Positions 1-9,059 of a DNA stretch of 64,000 nucleotides are shown here, piece after piece (the first letter of the stretch is position 1; the number at the start of each line of letters is the position of its first letter). Under the pieces are notes generated by a model. That model searched no databases and was not told the origin of the DNA. It saw only the letters and a program-made list of their open reading frames with translations. Made by a program: the position numbers and the translations under genes. Origin of the DNA: Clostridium_I sp047718555 (GTDB taxonomy: Bacteria > Bacillota > Clostridia > Clostridiales > Clostridiaceae); NCBI RefSeq assembly GCF_047718555.1, contig NZ_JBDNRK010000014.1, positions 19,838 through 83,837 of the forward strand. Direction: 5' to 3'.

Positions 1-718
1 TTCCACCAATGGTAAGTCTGCAGCCTCCGCACATTCCGATTCCATCCAGCATCAAAGTAGTTAAGCTAACTATAGTTTTTATATTATACTCTTTAGTAAT
101 CACCGAAACCTCTTCCATTAATTCTGTTAGTCCTATTGCAACAACTATGTCATATTTCTTTTCACCCTGTAAAAGGCTCTCCAATGCACTAGAAATAGGT
201 CCACTAATTCCCTCACTTCCATCTTTTGTAGAAATATATACGTTTTTAGTCACAGCTTCAATTCTCTCTTTAAATACTATATCCTTATAAGTATCAAAAG
301 CAATTAGAGCATCACTTTCTATATTGTTTTTATATAACCAGGAAATTGCTGGATATATTCTTGCAGCAGATAAATCATCTGTTACAAAAAGTATATTTTT
401 ATTTTTAAGGTCATTTATATCTTCACTAAATAAAAGAGATGCCTGTCCTATAGGTCCTACTAAGTCTAATATACTGTCTCCTGCCTTCAAGCTTGCAAGC
501 TGTTCTGTTGATAGCTCTCCATTTTTTCTAAAAACAATAGTTACAGTTTCTTCCTTTACATCGTAATCAGCAATTGGAAAAGGATTTCTTTCTCCTTTTT
601 CATCTATTCTAAGTATTACAAATTGACCTGGTTTTATAGACTTAGCAACTCTTGGTGCTATTATCTTCATAGTATAAATATCATTCACATCTTTATTTGT
701 ATCTAATATTTTAAACAT
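1..718 (-). CDS. nfnA: NfnA-like ferredoxin-NADP oxidoreductase subunit (partial)
   Basis: Incomplete 3' end: 239 codons are present and the stop lies beyond base 1. The product is an FAD/NAD-binding reductase subunit of the NfnA/SudB/dihydroorotate-dehydrogenase electron-transfer type. Seen: an N-terminal flavin-binding barrel with the motif KPGQFVILR and NPFPIADYDV, a Rossmann-like middle, and near the cut end GIGMCGGCRLTIGG, the start of the cysteine cluster that holds a [2Fe-2S] centre in this family. The start is ATG at 718, five bases after GGAGG (724-728). In NfnAB the pair couples NADH and reduced ferredoxin to NADP reduction. Lying directly after the butyryl-CoA operon suits a role in redistributing its reduced ferredoxin. 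SudB or a PyrK-like subunit is the alternative; nfnB would be expected just outside the window. Confidence 0.75.
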   Translation of the reverse strand, partial: MFKILDTNKDVNDIYTMKIIAPRVAKSIKPGQFVILRIDEKGERNPFPIADYDVKEETVTIVFRKNGELSTEQLASLKAGDSILDLVGPIGQASLLFSEDINDLKNKNILFVTDDLSAARIYPAISWLYKNNIESDALIAFDTYKDIVFKERIEAVTKNVYISTKDGSEGISGPISSALESLLQGEKKYDIVVAIGLTELMEEVSVITKEYNIKTIVSLTTLMLDGIGMCGGCRLTIGG

Positions 719-789
719 ATTAACCTCCATTTTATATGATTAAATAAAATTTCTATCACTATACTAATAGATTATTTTCTTAATATAAC

Positions 790-954
790 TTAGGCATCTG
801 AAAATAAATAAGAAGTCAAAGATGCGCCGTATATTTTGAATCCCTCAAGGAAACAGGTTCTGATGATAGTTGTGCTATCAGAAGGTTCTGTTGACGCAGA
901 GGGATTCAAAATAGGCTAGCATACTGACTTAGTTATTTTTTGAAGATGCCTTAA
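790..954. repeat. Family A dispersed element, copy 1 (MITE-like)
   Basis: The element is bounded by imperfect terminal inverted repeats TTAGGCATCT and AGATGCCTTAA. Inside, a 14-bp stem ATTTTGAATCCCTC pairs with GAGGGATTCAAAAT, and a further hairpin GATAG/CTATC lies within it. The same internal sequence recurs in opposite orientation at 9060-9221. It fills the gap between hbd and nfnA and carries no reading frame. Confidence 0.7.
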
Positions 955-982
955 TTTGTATTATATCAAATAAATAAAAAAT

Positions 983-1012
983 AAAAAAGGTACTATTCTA
1001 AAGAATAATACC
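983..1012 (-). terminator. Rho-independent terminator of the crt-hbd operon
   Basis: An 11-bp stem (989-999 with 1002-1012, one mismatch) is followed on the minus strand by a six-base T run. It lies 15 bases past the hbd stop codon and separates the operon from nfnA. Confidence 0.75.
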
Positions 1013-1026
1013 TTTTCACATAATTA

Positions 1027-1875
1027 CTATTTTGCGTAATCAAAGAAACCTTTAGCAGATTTTCTTCCAAGCCATCCTGCTCTTACATATTTTCTAAGCA
1101 ATGAATGAGCTCTGTACTTAGTATCTCCAGTTTCCTTATAAAGGACATCCATTATTGCTAAACATACATCAAGACCAATTAAATCTCCTAATGCTAAAGG
1201 TCCCATTGGATGATTAGCACCAAGCTTCATAGCAGTATCAATATCTTCAGCTGAAGCTATTCCTTCTGCAAAGATACCAACAGCTTCATTTATCATTGGT
1301 ATTAATATTCTATTTACAACAAATCCAGGAGCTTCTGCAACTTCTACTGGTTCTTTACCGATTGCAACACTTAACTCTTTTATTGCATCAAAAGTTTCCT
1401 GTGAAGTAGCCATTCCCTTTATAATTTCAATAAGTTTCATAATTGGAGCTGGGTTAAAGAAATGCATACCAATAACCTTATCAGGTCTATTAGTTGCAGC
1501 TGCAACCTCAGTTATTGAAAGTGATGATGTATTTGAAGCTAAAATAGTTTCTGGCTTACAAATACTATCTAATTCTTTAAAAATTTCTTGTTTGATTTTC
1601 ATATTTTCAACTGCTGCTTCAACTACAAGATCGCAATCAGCTGCCTGATTTAGGTCAACTGTTCCAGTTATTCTTGTAAGTATTTCAGTTTTTGCTTCTT
1701 CAGTAATTTTTCCTTTTGTAACTGATCTTGAAAGATTTTTATCTATTCCCTTTATTCCTCTTTCAACAAATTCATCTTTTATATCTCTAAGAACAACTTC
1801 AAAGCCTTTTGCTGCAAAAGCTTGAGCAATTCCAGCACCCATTGTTCCAGCACCAAGTACACACACTTTTTTCAT
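1027..1875 (-). CDS. hbd: 3-hydroxybutyryl-CoA dehydrogenase
   Basis: Cytosolic enzyme that reduces acetoacetyl-CoA to 3-hydroxybutyryl-CoA, the step before crotonase in butyrate/butanol formation. The 282 residues are the usual family length. Seen: the NAD(P)-binding loop GAGTMGAGIAQ at residues 8-18, and the catalytic pair His138 (GMHFFNPAP) and Glu150 (LIEIIKG), followed by the C-terminal helical dimer domain with GFVVNRIL. The ATG is preceded by AGGAGG at good spacing. It is the last gene of the five-gene operon, 133 bp after etfA, and that gap holds a long hairpin; a terminator follows the gene. Confidence 0.97.
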   Translation of the reverse strand: MKKVCVLGAGTMGAGIAQAFAAKGFEVVLRDIKDEFVERGIKGIDKNLSRSVTKGKITEEAKTEILTRITGTVDLNQAADCDLVVEAAVENMKIKQEIFKELDSICKPETILASNTSSLSITEVAAATNRPDKVIGMHFFNPAPIMKLIEIIKGMATSQETFDAIKELSVAIGKEPVEVAEAPGFVVNRILIPMINEAVGIFAEGIASAEDIDTAMKLGANHPMGPLALGDLIGLDVCLAIMDVLYKETGDTKYRAHSLLRKYVRAGWLGRKSAKGFFDYAK

Positions 1876-1907
1876 GTTATGTAGCCTCCTAAATATAAAT
1901 TTTTTAT

Positions 1908-1947
1908 ACTTAAATAATTATAATATATGGATTATAATTATTTAAGT
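1908..1947. other. Perfect 17-bp inverted repeat between etfA and hbd
   Basis: Arms at 1908-1924 and 1931-1947 are exact reverse complements around a six-base loop, nearly all A and T. No T run follows in the direction of transcription, so it does not look like a classical terminator. It may be an mRNA processing or stabilising hairpin that tunes hbd relative to the genes before it. Confidence 0.5.
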
Positions 1948-2008
1948 TGTAGTCTTTTAAACTTAAAATTTCCTTTTCAGAGCAGAATTATTCTACGCAA
2001 ATTTTATA

Positions 2009-3022
2009 TTATTTTGCGTTAGCTTTTACCTGTGCTATTAATTCTGGAACAACTTTATTTAAATCTCCAACTATTGCAAGATCTGCTACCTGCATTATTG
2101 GCGCATTTTCGTCCTTATTTATAGCTATTATATAGTCACTGTCCTGCATTCCAGCAAGATGCTGAATAGCTCCTGAAATACCACAAGCTATATAAAGCTG
2201 AGGTCTTACAGTTTTACCAGTCTGACCAACTTGAACTGATTTATCAATCCATTCTTTTTCTATAGCTGCTCTTGAAGCTGCAACTGTTCCACCAAGAACC
2301 TCTGCTAATTCTTGAAGTTTAGCAACATTTTCCTTGCTTCCAACGCCTCTACCACCAGCTACTATAATGTTAGCTTCTGCTATATCTTCTACATCCTTAG
2401 CTAATTTTACAACTTCCTGTACTTTTGTTCTTATATCGTCAGCAGTTAAGTTTACATTAACCTTTTCAATTTTTGAACTATCTTCTTTAGCTGCGTCTTT
2501 TTCTAATTTAGAAAAAACTCCTGGTCTTATAGTAGCCATTTGTGGTCTGTGATCAGCACACACTATTGTAGCCATTAAGTTTCCACCGAAAGCTGGTCTT
2601 GTAGCTAATAAATTTCCATTTTCAGGATCTATATCAAGTGCTGTACAATCAGCTGTCAAACCAGTTGTAAGTCTAGCTGCTATTCTAGGACCTAAGTCTC
2701 TTCCTATGAAAGTAGCACCTATGAATATTACCTCAGGTTTTCTTTCATTTGATAATTCACAAATAACCTTTGCATATGCATCAGTTGTAAAATGTGATAA
2801 AAGTTGATCATCAGCTACTATTACTTTATCAGCACCATAAGCTAATAATTCTTTTGCCATGTCATCAGTATTGTATCCAAGTAATACTGCAACTAATTCT
2901 GTATTTAATTTATCTGCCATTTCTCGGCCTTTTCCTAAAAGTTCTAATGAAACTTTTTGAAGCTCTCCGTCTCTTTGTTCAGCAAAGACCCATACGCCGC
3001 CTTTGTAATCTGCTATATTCAT
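2009..3022 (-). CDS. etfA: Electron transfer flavoprotein alpha subunit
   Basis: Partner of EtfB and butyryl-CoA dehydrogenase. In clostridia the Bcd-EtfAB complex couples crotonyl-CoA reduction by NADH to reduction of ferredoxin. At 337 residues it has the normal size. Seen: the N-terminal ETF domain, and the C-terminal FAD-binding region with GQTGKTVRPQLYIACGISG, IQHLAGMQ and IIAINKDENAPI, the signature of EtfA. AGGAGG precedes the ATG. It starts 22 bp after etfB. A small hairpin (1995-2001 with 2013-2019) spans its stop codon. Confidence 0.97.
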   Translation of the reverse strand: MNIADYKGGVWVFAEQRDGELQKVSLELLGKGREMADKLNTELVAVLLGYNTDDMAKELLAYGADKVIVADDQLLSHFTTDAYAKVICELSNERKPEVIFIGATFIGRDLGPRIAARLTTGLTADCTALDIDPENGNLLATRPAFGGNLMATIVCADHRPQMATIRPGVFSKLEKDAAKEDSSKIEKVNVNLTADDIRTKVQEVVKLAKDVEDIAEANIIVAGGRGVGSKENVAKLQELAEVLGGTVAASRAAIEKEWIDKSVQVGQTGKTVRPQLYIACGISGAIQHLAGMQDSDYIIAINKDENAPIMQVADLAIVGDLNKVVPELIAQVKANAK

Positions 3023-3044
3023 TCGAAATACCTCCTACATCACT

Positions 3045-3827
3045 TTAAATATAGTGCTTTTCCTTTAATTTTGAAATTGCATAACTAACTGCTTCTTTAA
3101 CTGGTTTATTAACAATTTCTCCCTGTCCCTTAGTTTCCTTAGTTGCTGATTTCTTAACTTTTGTAGGTGATCCTTTAAGTCCAAGAAGTTCTTTATCTAC
3201 ATCTATATCATCTGCACTCCATACTGTTATTTCTTTGTCAAATAATCCAAATATATTCTTAATATCCATATATCTTGGTTCATTAAGTTCTTTTATAGCA
3301 GTAAGTAATACTGGTGTATTAACTTTAACTATTTCATAACCATCTTCCCAAGCTTTTCTTACTGTTAATTCTTTATCTCCAGTTACATCTACCTTTTCTA
3401 CATAAGTAATCTGTGGAATTTGAAGATGCTCAGCTATTTCTGGTCCAACCTGTGCAGTATCCCCATCAATAGCCTGTCTTCCAGCGAATACTATGTCATA
3501 ATCAAGTTTTCTAAGTGCTCCTGCAAGTGCATTTGACGTAGCTAAAGTATCAGCTCCTGCAAATGCTCTATCAGATATAAGTATTGCTTCATCTGCTCCC
3601 ATAGCCATAGCTTCTCTTAAAGCTGTTTGTGCCTGTGGAGGTCCCATACTTAATACAGTAACCTTGGCACCTGTGTTCTCTTTTATTACTAATGCTTCTT
3701 CTAATGCATTCTTATCATCTGGATTTATTATTGATGGAACTCCTTCTCTTATAAGTGTTCCTGTCTTAGGATCTATTTTAACTTCAGTTGTATCTGGAAC
3801 TTGTTTTAAGCAAACAACTATATTCAT
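3045..3827 (-). CDS. etfB: Electron transfer flavoprotein beta subunit
   Basis: Second subunit of the flavoprotein that passes electrons to butyryl-CoA dehydrogenase; in bifurcating clostridial complexes EtfB carries the FAD that accepts hydride from NADH. The 260 residues begin with MNIVVCLKQVPDTTEVKIDP, typical of the family, and contain FAGRQAIDGDTAQVGPEIAE, the conserved EtfB signature. Starts with ATG behind AAGGAGGG and lies between bcd (18 bp upstream) and etfA (22 bp downstream). Confidence 0.97.
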   Translation of the reverse strand: MNIVVCLKQVPDTTEVKIDPKTGTLIREGVPSIINPDDKNALEEALVIKENTGAKVTVLSMGPPQAQTALREAMAMGADEAILISDRAFAGADTLATSNALAGALRKLDYDIVFAGRQAIDGDTAQVGPEIAEHLQIPQITYVEKVDVTGDKELTVRKAWEDGYEIVKVNTPVLLTAIKELNEPRYMDIKNIFGLFDKEITVWSADDIDVDKELLGLKGSPTKVKKSATKETKGQGEIVNKPVKEAVSYAISKLKEKHYI

Positions 3828-3845
3828 AGTCTATAACCCTCCTTA

Positions 3846-4985
3846 TTATCTAAAAACGCTTCCTGAAATAACCATTTGTTGAACTTGTGAAGTTCCTTCA
3901 TATATTTCAGTTATTTTAGCATCTCTCATCATTCTTTCTACAGGATAATCTTTTGTATATCCGTATCCACCAAATAATTGAACTGCTTTAGTTGTTACAT
4001 CCATTGCTACATTTGCAGCATGAAGCTTTGCTCTAGCAGCTTCAACAGTGTATGGAAGTCCTTGATCTTTTGCCCAAGCTGCTTTATAAACTAAAAGTTT
4101 AGCTGTTTCTATAGCAACTTCCATATCTGCCATCATCCAAGCAAGTCCTTGGAATTTAAACAATTCTCTTCCAAATTGTTTTCTTTCTTTCATGTATTCT
4201 TTTGCTTCATTGAAAGCACCTTCTGCTATACCAAGAGCCTGAGCAGCTATACCAATTCTTCCTCCATCAAGAGTTTTCATTGCTACGCCGAAGCCTTTTC
4301 CTTCTTTACCAATCATATTTTCTTTTGGTACTACCATATCTTCAAATATAAGCTCAGTAGTTGATGAAGCTCTTATTCCTAATTTATCTTCAACCTTACC
4401 AATTGAGAAACCTTCATAACCTTTTTCAATTATGAACGCTGTTATTCCTTTTGTTCCCTTGCTTCTATCAGTCATTGCAAATATAACAAATATGTCTGCT
4501 GCTCCACCATTTGTTATAAATATTTTTGAACCATTGATTATATAATTATCACCATCAAGTACAGCTACAGTTTGTTGACCAGCTGCATCTGTTCCAGCAT
4601 TTGGCTCAGTCAAACCAAAAGCACCTATTTTTTCACCCTTTGCAAGTGGTGTTAAATATTTTTGTTTTTGCTCTGGTGTTCCAAATTGATTTATTAATGA
4701 AGCACAAAGTGAAGTATGTGCTGAAAGTATAACTCCTGTAGTACCACATACTTTTGATAATTCTTCTACAGCTATTATGTAGGACAATGTGTCTCCACCA
4801 GCTCCGCCGTATTCTTTAGCGAAAGGTATACCCATCATGCCATACTTAGCCATTTTTTGTACATTTTCTATAGGAAATCTTTCTGTCTCGTCAATTTCTG
4901 CTGCTATGGGCTTAACATCAGTTTCAGCAAATTCTCTTACCATCTGTCTTACTAATTCTTGTTCTTTAGTCAATGAAAAATTCAT
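3846..4985 (-). CDS. bcd: Butyryl-CoA dehydrogenase
   Basis: Acyl-CoA dehydrogenase fold, 379 residues, working here as the crotonyl-CoA to butyryl-CoA reductase together with EtfAB. Seen: the family signatures GAFGLTEPNAGTDA and KLGIRASSTTELIFEDM, the substrate-side motif GRIGIAAQALGIAEGA, and the catalytic glutamate in IYEGTSQVQQ near residue 363. The ATG follows GGAGG. The gene sits 13 bp after crt and 18 bp before etfB, so the four genes are translated from one message. Confidence 0.97.
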   Translation of the reverse strand: MNFSLTKEQELVRQMVREFAETDVKPIAAEIDETERFPIENVQKMAKYGMMGIPFAKEYGGAGGDTLSYIIAVEELSKVCGTTGVILSAHTSLCASLINQFGTPEQKQKYLTPLAKGEKIGAFGLTEPNAGTDAAGQQTVAVLDGDNYIINGSKIFITNGGAADIFVIFAMTDRSKGTKGITAFIIEKGYEGFSIGKVEDKLGIRASSTTELIFEDMVVPKENMIGKEGKGFGVAMKTLDGGRIGIAAQALGIAEGAFNEAKEYMKERKQFGRELFKFQGLAWMMADMEVAIETAKLLVYKAAWAKDQGLPYTVEAARAKLHAANVAMDVTTKAVQLFGGYGYTKDYPVERMMRDAKITEIYEGTSQVQQMVISGSVFR

Positions 4986-4998
4986 GTAACTTACCTCC

Positions 4999-5787
4999 TT
5001 ATTTGTTCTTAAAATTACCTGTTAAATATTTTTTATCATTTAAAAATGTATTCATACCTTCTTTTTGATCTTCAGTAGAGAAAGTTGCTCCAAAGACTTC
5101 TGATTCAAAAGAAAGTGCTGTATCTATATCAGTCTGAAGTCCCTTGTTTATAGCTACCTTGCTAAGCTTAACAGCTATTGGTGCATTATTTGCAATAGTA
5201 TTAGCTAATGCTTTTGCTTCTTCTAACAATGCTTCTGGCTCAACAACTTTATTTACTAATCCAAGTCTGTACGCTTCTTCTGCATTAATTATCTTTCCTG
5301 TAAATATAAGCTCTTTAGCAGCTCCTATTCCTATTACTCTTGCAAGTCTTTGAGTTCCACCAAAGCCTGGTGTTATTCCAAGACTTACTTCTGGTTGACC
5401 AAATTTAGCCTTAGTTGAAGCTAATCTTATGTCAGCAGACAAAGCAAGTTCATTGCCTCCACCAAGTGTAAAACCATTTAGTGCTGCTATTACTGGCTTT
5501 TCAAGGCTTTCCAATCTTCTGAATACCTTATTACCTAGTATTCCAAATTTCCTACCTTCTATTACGTTTTTGTCTTTCATTTCAGATATGTCTGCTCCAG
5601 CTACGAAGGATTTTCCTGCTCCAGTTAGTACTACTGCTAAAACTTCATCATCTTTTTCAATTTCATCAATTACATAATCAAGCTCAGTTAATGTTTCGCT
5701 GTTTAAAGCATTAAGAGCTTTTGGTCTGTTAATTGTAACTAAGGCAATTTTTCCTTCCTTTTCAAGGATAATATTTTTTAATTCCAT
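4999..5787 (-). CDS. crt: 3-hydroxybutyryl-CoA dehydratase (crotonase)
   Basis: Enoyl-CoA hydratase family enzyme that dehydrates 3-hydroxybutyryl-CoA to crotonyl-CoA. Seen: the oxyanion-hole loop NGFTLGGGNELAL and the second active-site segment PEVSLGITPGFGGTQRLAR. I choose ATG at 5787 (262 residues): GGGAGG lies seven bases before it, whereas the in-frame GTG at 5802 overlaps that ribosome binding site. First gene of the operon, behind a sigma-A promoter and a Rex-type operator. Confidence 0.97.
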   Translation of the reverse strand: MELKNIILEKEGKIALVTINRPKALNALNSETLTELDYVIDEIEKDDEVLAVVLTGAGKSFVAGADISEMKDKNVIEGRKFGILGNKVFRRLESLEKPVIAALNGFTLGGGNELALSADIRLASTKAKFGQPEVSLGITPGFGGTQRLARVIGIGAAKELIFTGKIINAEEAYRLGLVNKVVEPEALLEEAKALANTIANNAPIAVKLSKVAINKGLQTDIDTALSFESEVFGATFSTEDQKEGMNTFLNDKKYLTGNFKNK

Positions 5788-5814
5788 GCCTAATCCTCCC
5801 ACAATTTTAATTCC

Positions 5815-5832
5815 TTGTTAATATTCTAACAA
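5815..5832. promoter_or_regulatory. Rex operator in the crt leader
   Basis: TTGTTAATATTCTAACAA is an 18-bp inverted repeat matching the known Rex consensus TTGTTAA-N4-TTAACAA at all but one position; the flanking CC and GG extend the symmetry. It lies between the crt promoter and its ribosome binding site. Rex is encoded next door (6280-6912). Repression at low NADH/NAD is the family's mode of action. Confidence 0.8.
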
Positions 5833-5870
5833 GGAAAATTAAAAACATACTATTTATTGCTTCAATTTTT

Positions 5871-5899
5871 ATTATATACTGAAACTAATTAGTTTTCAA
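5871..5899 (-). promoter_or_regulatory. Sigma-A promoter of the crt-bcd-etfBA-hbd operon
   Basis: On the minus strand TTGAAA (5894-5899), exactly 17 bases, then TATAAT (5871-5876). Transcription should start near 5864, placing the Rex operator about 30-50 bases into the transcript. The rest of the 5833-6279 gap holds only AT-rich inverted repeats. Confidence 0.7.
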
Positions 5900-6195
5900 T
5901 AAAAATTGAATAATAAAAAATTATTTATTGTTTGCTATCATTTATAAGAATTAAAACTTTAAAATGGGCATTTTATTGCGTTACTCTTGTATGAGTGCAA
6001 ACAAAAATACAATAGTTTTAAAAATTTATTCTTAAAACTATTGATTTCACATAAACTTATTCAGTTGCTATGACATGCCTTAATATATATTTTTCTATTT
6101 TAATTAAATAATTTTTTAACATATTTTTTACAGTCTACTATTGATTTTATTGAAATTAATTGTAAAATAACTACTTTAATTTTAATATTTTTACA

Positions 6196-6243
6196 AATAA
6201 GCAAAATTAACTATTATAATGCGCATAAGAAATTTTGCTTATT
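6196..6243. other. 13-bp inverted repeat downstream of rex
   Basis: Arms AATAAGCAAAATT (6196-6208) and AATTTTGCTTATT (6231-6243) are exact complements around a 22-base loop, 37 bases after the rex stop. It may end rex transcription, but the T run is poor. A second weaker hairpin (TTTTAA/TTAAAA) lies near 6010-6045 between it and the crt promoter. Confidence 0.45.
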
Positions 6244-6279
6244 TATTAAAATTTACTTACCTGCACCTCAAATGATATA

Positions 6280-6912
6280 TTACATTTCTCCGTTCATTAG
6301 GCAAGTTAATGTAAGTAGACTTTCACTAAGATGTACATTTTCTATCATAACATCATCAGGAGCTATTAAATCCACTGGTGCAAAATTCCAAATTCCTTTC
6401 ACACCATTTCTCACTAGAATATCACACACACTTTGTGCATTCTTAGGCGGAACAGAAATGGTGGCTATATCTGTAGGATTTTTTTGTAAAAAAGGTTCTA
6501 AGCAATCAATATCTTGTATTTCCACATCTCTTATCTTAAGTCCAAATAATTTTGGATTTATATCAAATATTGCGTTCATTTTAAATCCCATTTTTTGAAA
6601 ATTCAGGTAATTTGCTATAGCTTGACCAATATTTCCAGCACCTACTATTATAGTTTCATATTCTTTTGTAATCCCAAGTATCTTACAAATTTGATAATGC
6701 AAATCTTTCACATTATATCCATAGCCTTGTTGTCCAAAATCACCAAAGCAATTTAAATCTTGTCTTATTTGAGAAGCAGTAAAACCTATTTTCTCACTTA
6801 ATTCTTTAGACGAAATTCTATCTACTTCATTATTAACTAGCTCATTTAAATATCTATGATACTTAGGTAATCTTTTTATTACTGCCATAGATATATTTTT
6901 TTTCTTTTCCAA
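6280..6912 (-). CDS. rex: Redox-sensing transcriptional repressor Rex
   Basis: Winged-helix DNA-binding N-terminus (RISSKELSEKIGFTASQIRQD) followed by a Rossmann domain with the NADH loop VGAGNIGQAI; about 210 residues, normal for Rex. NADH binding releases the repressor from TTGTTAA-type operators at fermentation genes. I place the start at TTG 6912: the product then begins MEKKKNISMAVIKRLPKY as in relatives, and AAGGGG lies eight bases before it. A GTG at 6921 is possible. It is oriented towards the crt operon, 360 bp beyond, whose leader carries its probable operator. Confidence 0.93.
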   Translation of the reverse strand: MEKKKNISMAVIKRLPKYHRYLNELVNNEVDRISSKELSEKIGFTASQIRQDLNCFGDFGQQGYGYNVKDLHYQICKILGITKEYETIIVGAGNIGQAIANYLNFQKMGFKMNAIFDINPKLFGLKIRDVEIQDIDCLEPFLQKNPTDIATISVPPKNAQSVCDILVRNGVKGIWNFAPVDLIAPDDVMIENVHLSESLLTLTCLMNGEM

Positions 6913-7096
6913 CTGCTGCACCCCTTATATCTCAAAAATATATACTTATTCTATTTTACCACATATCAATAATTTTACACTTATTTTTTAATAAAAAATT
7001 AACATAGCTTTATAAAATTTAAATTATACTACAAATTTTCGCATTAAAATAGTAAAATATATAATTATACTTAATATATAAGGCTGGTGATTAATT

Positions 7097-9010
7097 ATGA
7101 TAGTTTTGAGTACAAGAAATATAACTAAAAGTTATGGCATAGATGTGATTTTAGAGGATGTAACCTTTACTATAAATGAAAGTGAAAAAGTAGGCCTTAT
7201 TGGCGCAAATGGTGCTGGAAAATCTACTTTGTTTAAAATTTTAACAAACCAACTAGAACAGGATAGTGGAGAATTATTTATAGAAAAAAATAAAAAATTA
7301 GGTTATCTTTCTCAACATTTATCTCTACATGATTCTTCTACAATATTTGAAGAACTTCTATCAGTTTTTAAAGAATTATTAAACATGGAAAAAAAATTAA
7401 GCGAACTAGAAATTAAAATGAATGAGCCCTATAATGCTGAAAATGAGGATTACCATAGTAAGGTAATTAAAGATTACACTACTTTATCAGAATTATATGA
7501 TACCAAGGGTGGTTATACCTATAAGGGCGAAATAAATAGAGTTCTAAAGGGTCTAGGTTTTTCAGAAAATGATTATAATAAACCCATAAATCTTTTGAGT
7601 GGAGGCCAAAAAACTAGAACAGCTCTCTGTAAACTTCTACTTACAAAACCTGATATTCTGCTCTTAGACGAACCTACAAACCACCTTGATTTAGAAGCTA
7701 TTGAATGGCTTGAACAATATCTTATTGCCTACAAAGGTACTGTTATTTTAATATCTCATGATAGATATTTTTTAGATGCCATTACAGAAAAAACTTTAGA
7801 AATGATATCAGGACACATAAATGCTTATGCTGGCAATTACACCGAGGCTTTGGAACTAAAAAAGAAAAATTATGAAGTTCAGTTAAAAGCTTATAAACTG
7901 CAGCAATCTGAAATAAAAAGACAGGAAGAAGTAATTGAAAGGTATCGTTCCTTTAATAGAGAAAAAAGTATAAAGGCTGCTGAAAGCAGACAAAAAGCTC
8001 TAGATAAAATTGAACGAATAAAAGCTCCAGACAAAGATGGTAAAGCCTCGCGAATACAATTTGAAACTTTAATTAAAAGTGGTAACGATGTGCTGCATAT
8101 TGAGAGACTGGCTAAAAGTTTTGGTGAAAAAAAACTCTTTGAATCCCTGAATATAGATATGAAACGTGGAGAGAAAACGGCTCTCATTGGTGAAAATGGC
8201 AGAGGTAAGACTACACTTTTTAATATATTGCTAGATAATATTAAAAGTGACGCAGGCATAAAAGTTTTAGGTAAAAATGTATTTATAGGTTATTATGATC
8301 AGGAACAATCCAATTTAAATGATGAAAAAACTATTATTGATGAAGTATGGGATGATTTCCCGAATATGACTACCACAGAAGTTAGAAATGCATTGGCTGC
8401 CTTTCTATTTGTAGGTGATGATGTCTTTAAGAAAATATGCAATCTCAGCGGCGGTGAAAAATGTAGAATTAACCTTCTTAAATTAATGTTATCAAAAAGT
8501 AATTTTCTTCTTTTGGATGAACCTACAAATCATCTAGATATAGTATCCCGTGAAGCCCTAGAAGAAGCTCTTTTAGGCTATGATGGCACTGTGCTAGTAA
8601 TTTCTCATGACAGATATTTTTTAAACAAAGTTGTGTCTAAAATATATGAGCTTCAAATCCATGGAGTAAAAGAATATTTAGGAAACTACACCTATTACAT
8701 AGAAAAAAAGAAGAATCCTACCAGATTTGAAGAAGAAGAAAAAGTTTCAGGTAAAACAAAAACTCAAATAAATCTTGAGAAAAAGAAAAAAAGGGATGAG
8801 GAAAAATTACTTAAAGCAGAAAAACAAAAAATTAAAGACATAGAAGCTTCCATTTTGGAGACTGAAACTTCAATAGAAGAACTTCAAAATAGTTTATGCC
8901 GTGAAGAAATATATTCTGATTCAGAAAAAATGAAGGAAATAAATACTAAAATAACTAATTTCCAAAAAGATCTAGAAAAACTCTATGAACAATGGGATGA
9001 TATGACATAG
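7097..9010 (+). CDS. ABC-F family ATP-binding protein
   Basis: Two ATPase cassettes in one 637-residue chain and no membrane segments, the ABC-F (Uup/YdiF/EttA) layout. Seen: first Walker A GANGAGKST, signature LSGGQ, Walker B LLLDEPTNHLD; second Walker A GENGRGKTT, LSGGE, and LLLDEPTNHLD again, joined by the charged linker of the family. The last 80 residues form a lysine/glutamate-rich coiled coil. Family members act on the ribosome; some give antibiotic resistance, others are housekeeping. Nothing here tells which. Divergent from rex. Confidence 0.93.
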   Translation: MIVLSTRNITKSYGIDVILEDVTFTINESEKVGLIGANGAGKSTLFKILTNQLEQDSGELFIEKNKKLGYLSQHLSLHDSSTIFEELLSVFKELLNMEKKLSELEIKMNEPYNAENEDYHSKVIKDYTTLSELYDTKGGYTYKGEINRVLKGLGFSENDYNKPINLLSGGQKTRTALCKLLLTKPDILLLDEPTNHLDLEAIEWLEQYLIAYKGTVILISHDRYFLDAITEKTLEMISGHINAYAGNYTEALELKKKNYEVQLKAYKLQQSEIKRQEEVIERYRSFNREKSIKAAESRQKALDKIERIKAPDKDGKASRIQFETLIKSGNDVLHIERLAKSFGEKKLFESLNIDMKRGEKTALIGENGRGKTTLFNILLDNIKSDAGIKVLGKNVFIGYYDQEQSNLNDEKTIIDEVWDDFPNMTTTEVRNALAAFLFVGDDVFKKICNLSGGEKCRINLLKLMLSKSNFLLLDEPTNHLDIVSREALEEALLGYDGTVLVISHDRYFLNKVVSKIYELQIHGVKEYLGNYTYYIEKKKNPTRFEEEEKVSGKTKTQINLEKKKKRDEEKLLKAEKQKIKDIEASILETETSIEELQNSLCREEIYSDSEKMKEINTKITNFQKDLEKLYEQWDDMT

Positions 9011-9059
9011 CATTGATAATTAAAATTTAGTGAAGGAGAATTTTTAATTTCTGCTTCAC

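Noticed and set aside
9..566. Two open plus-strand frames over the first 570 bases
   Set aside because: They are shadows of the minus-strand NfnA-like gene, whose protein is recognisable and has a proper ribosome binding site.
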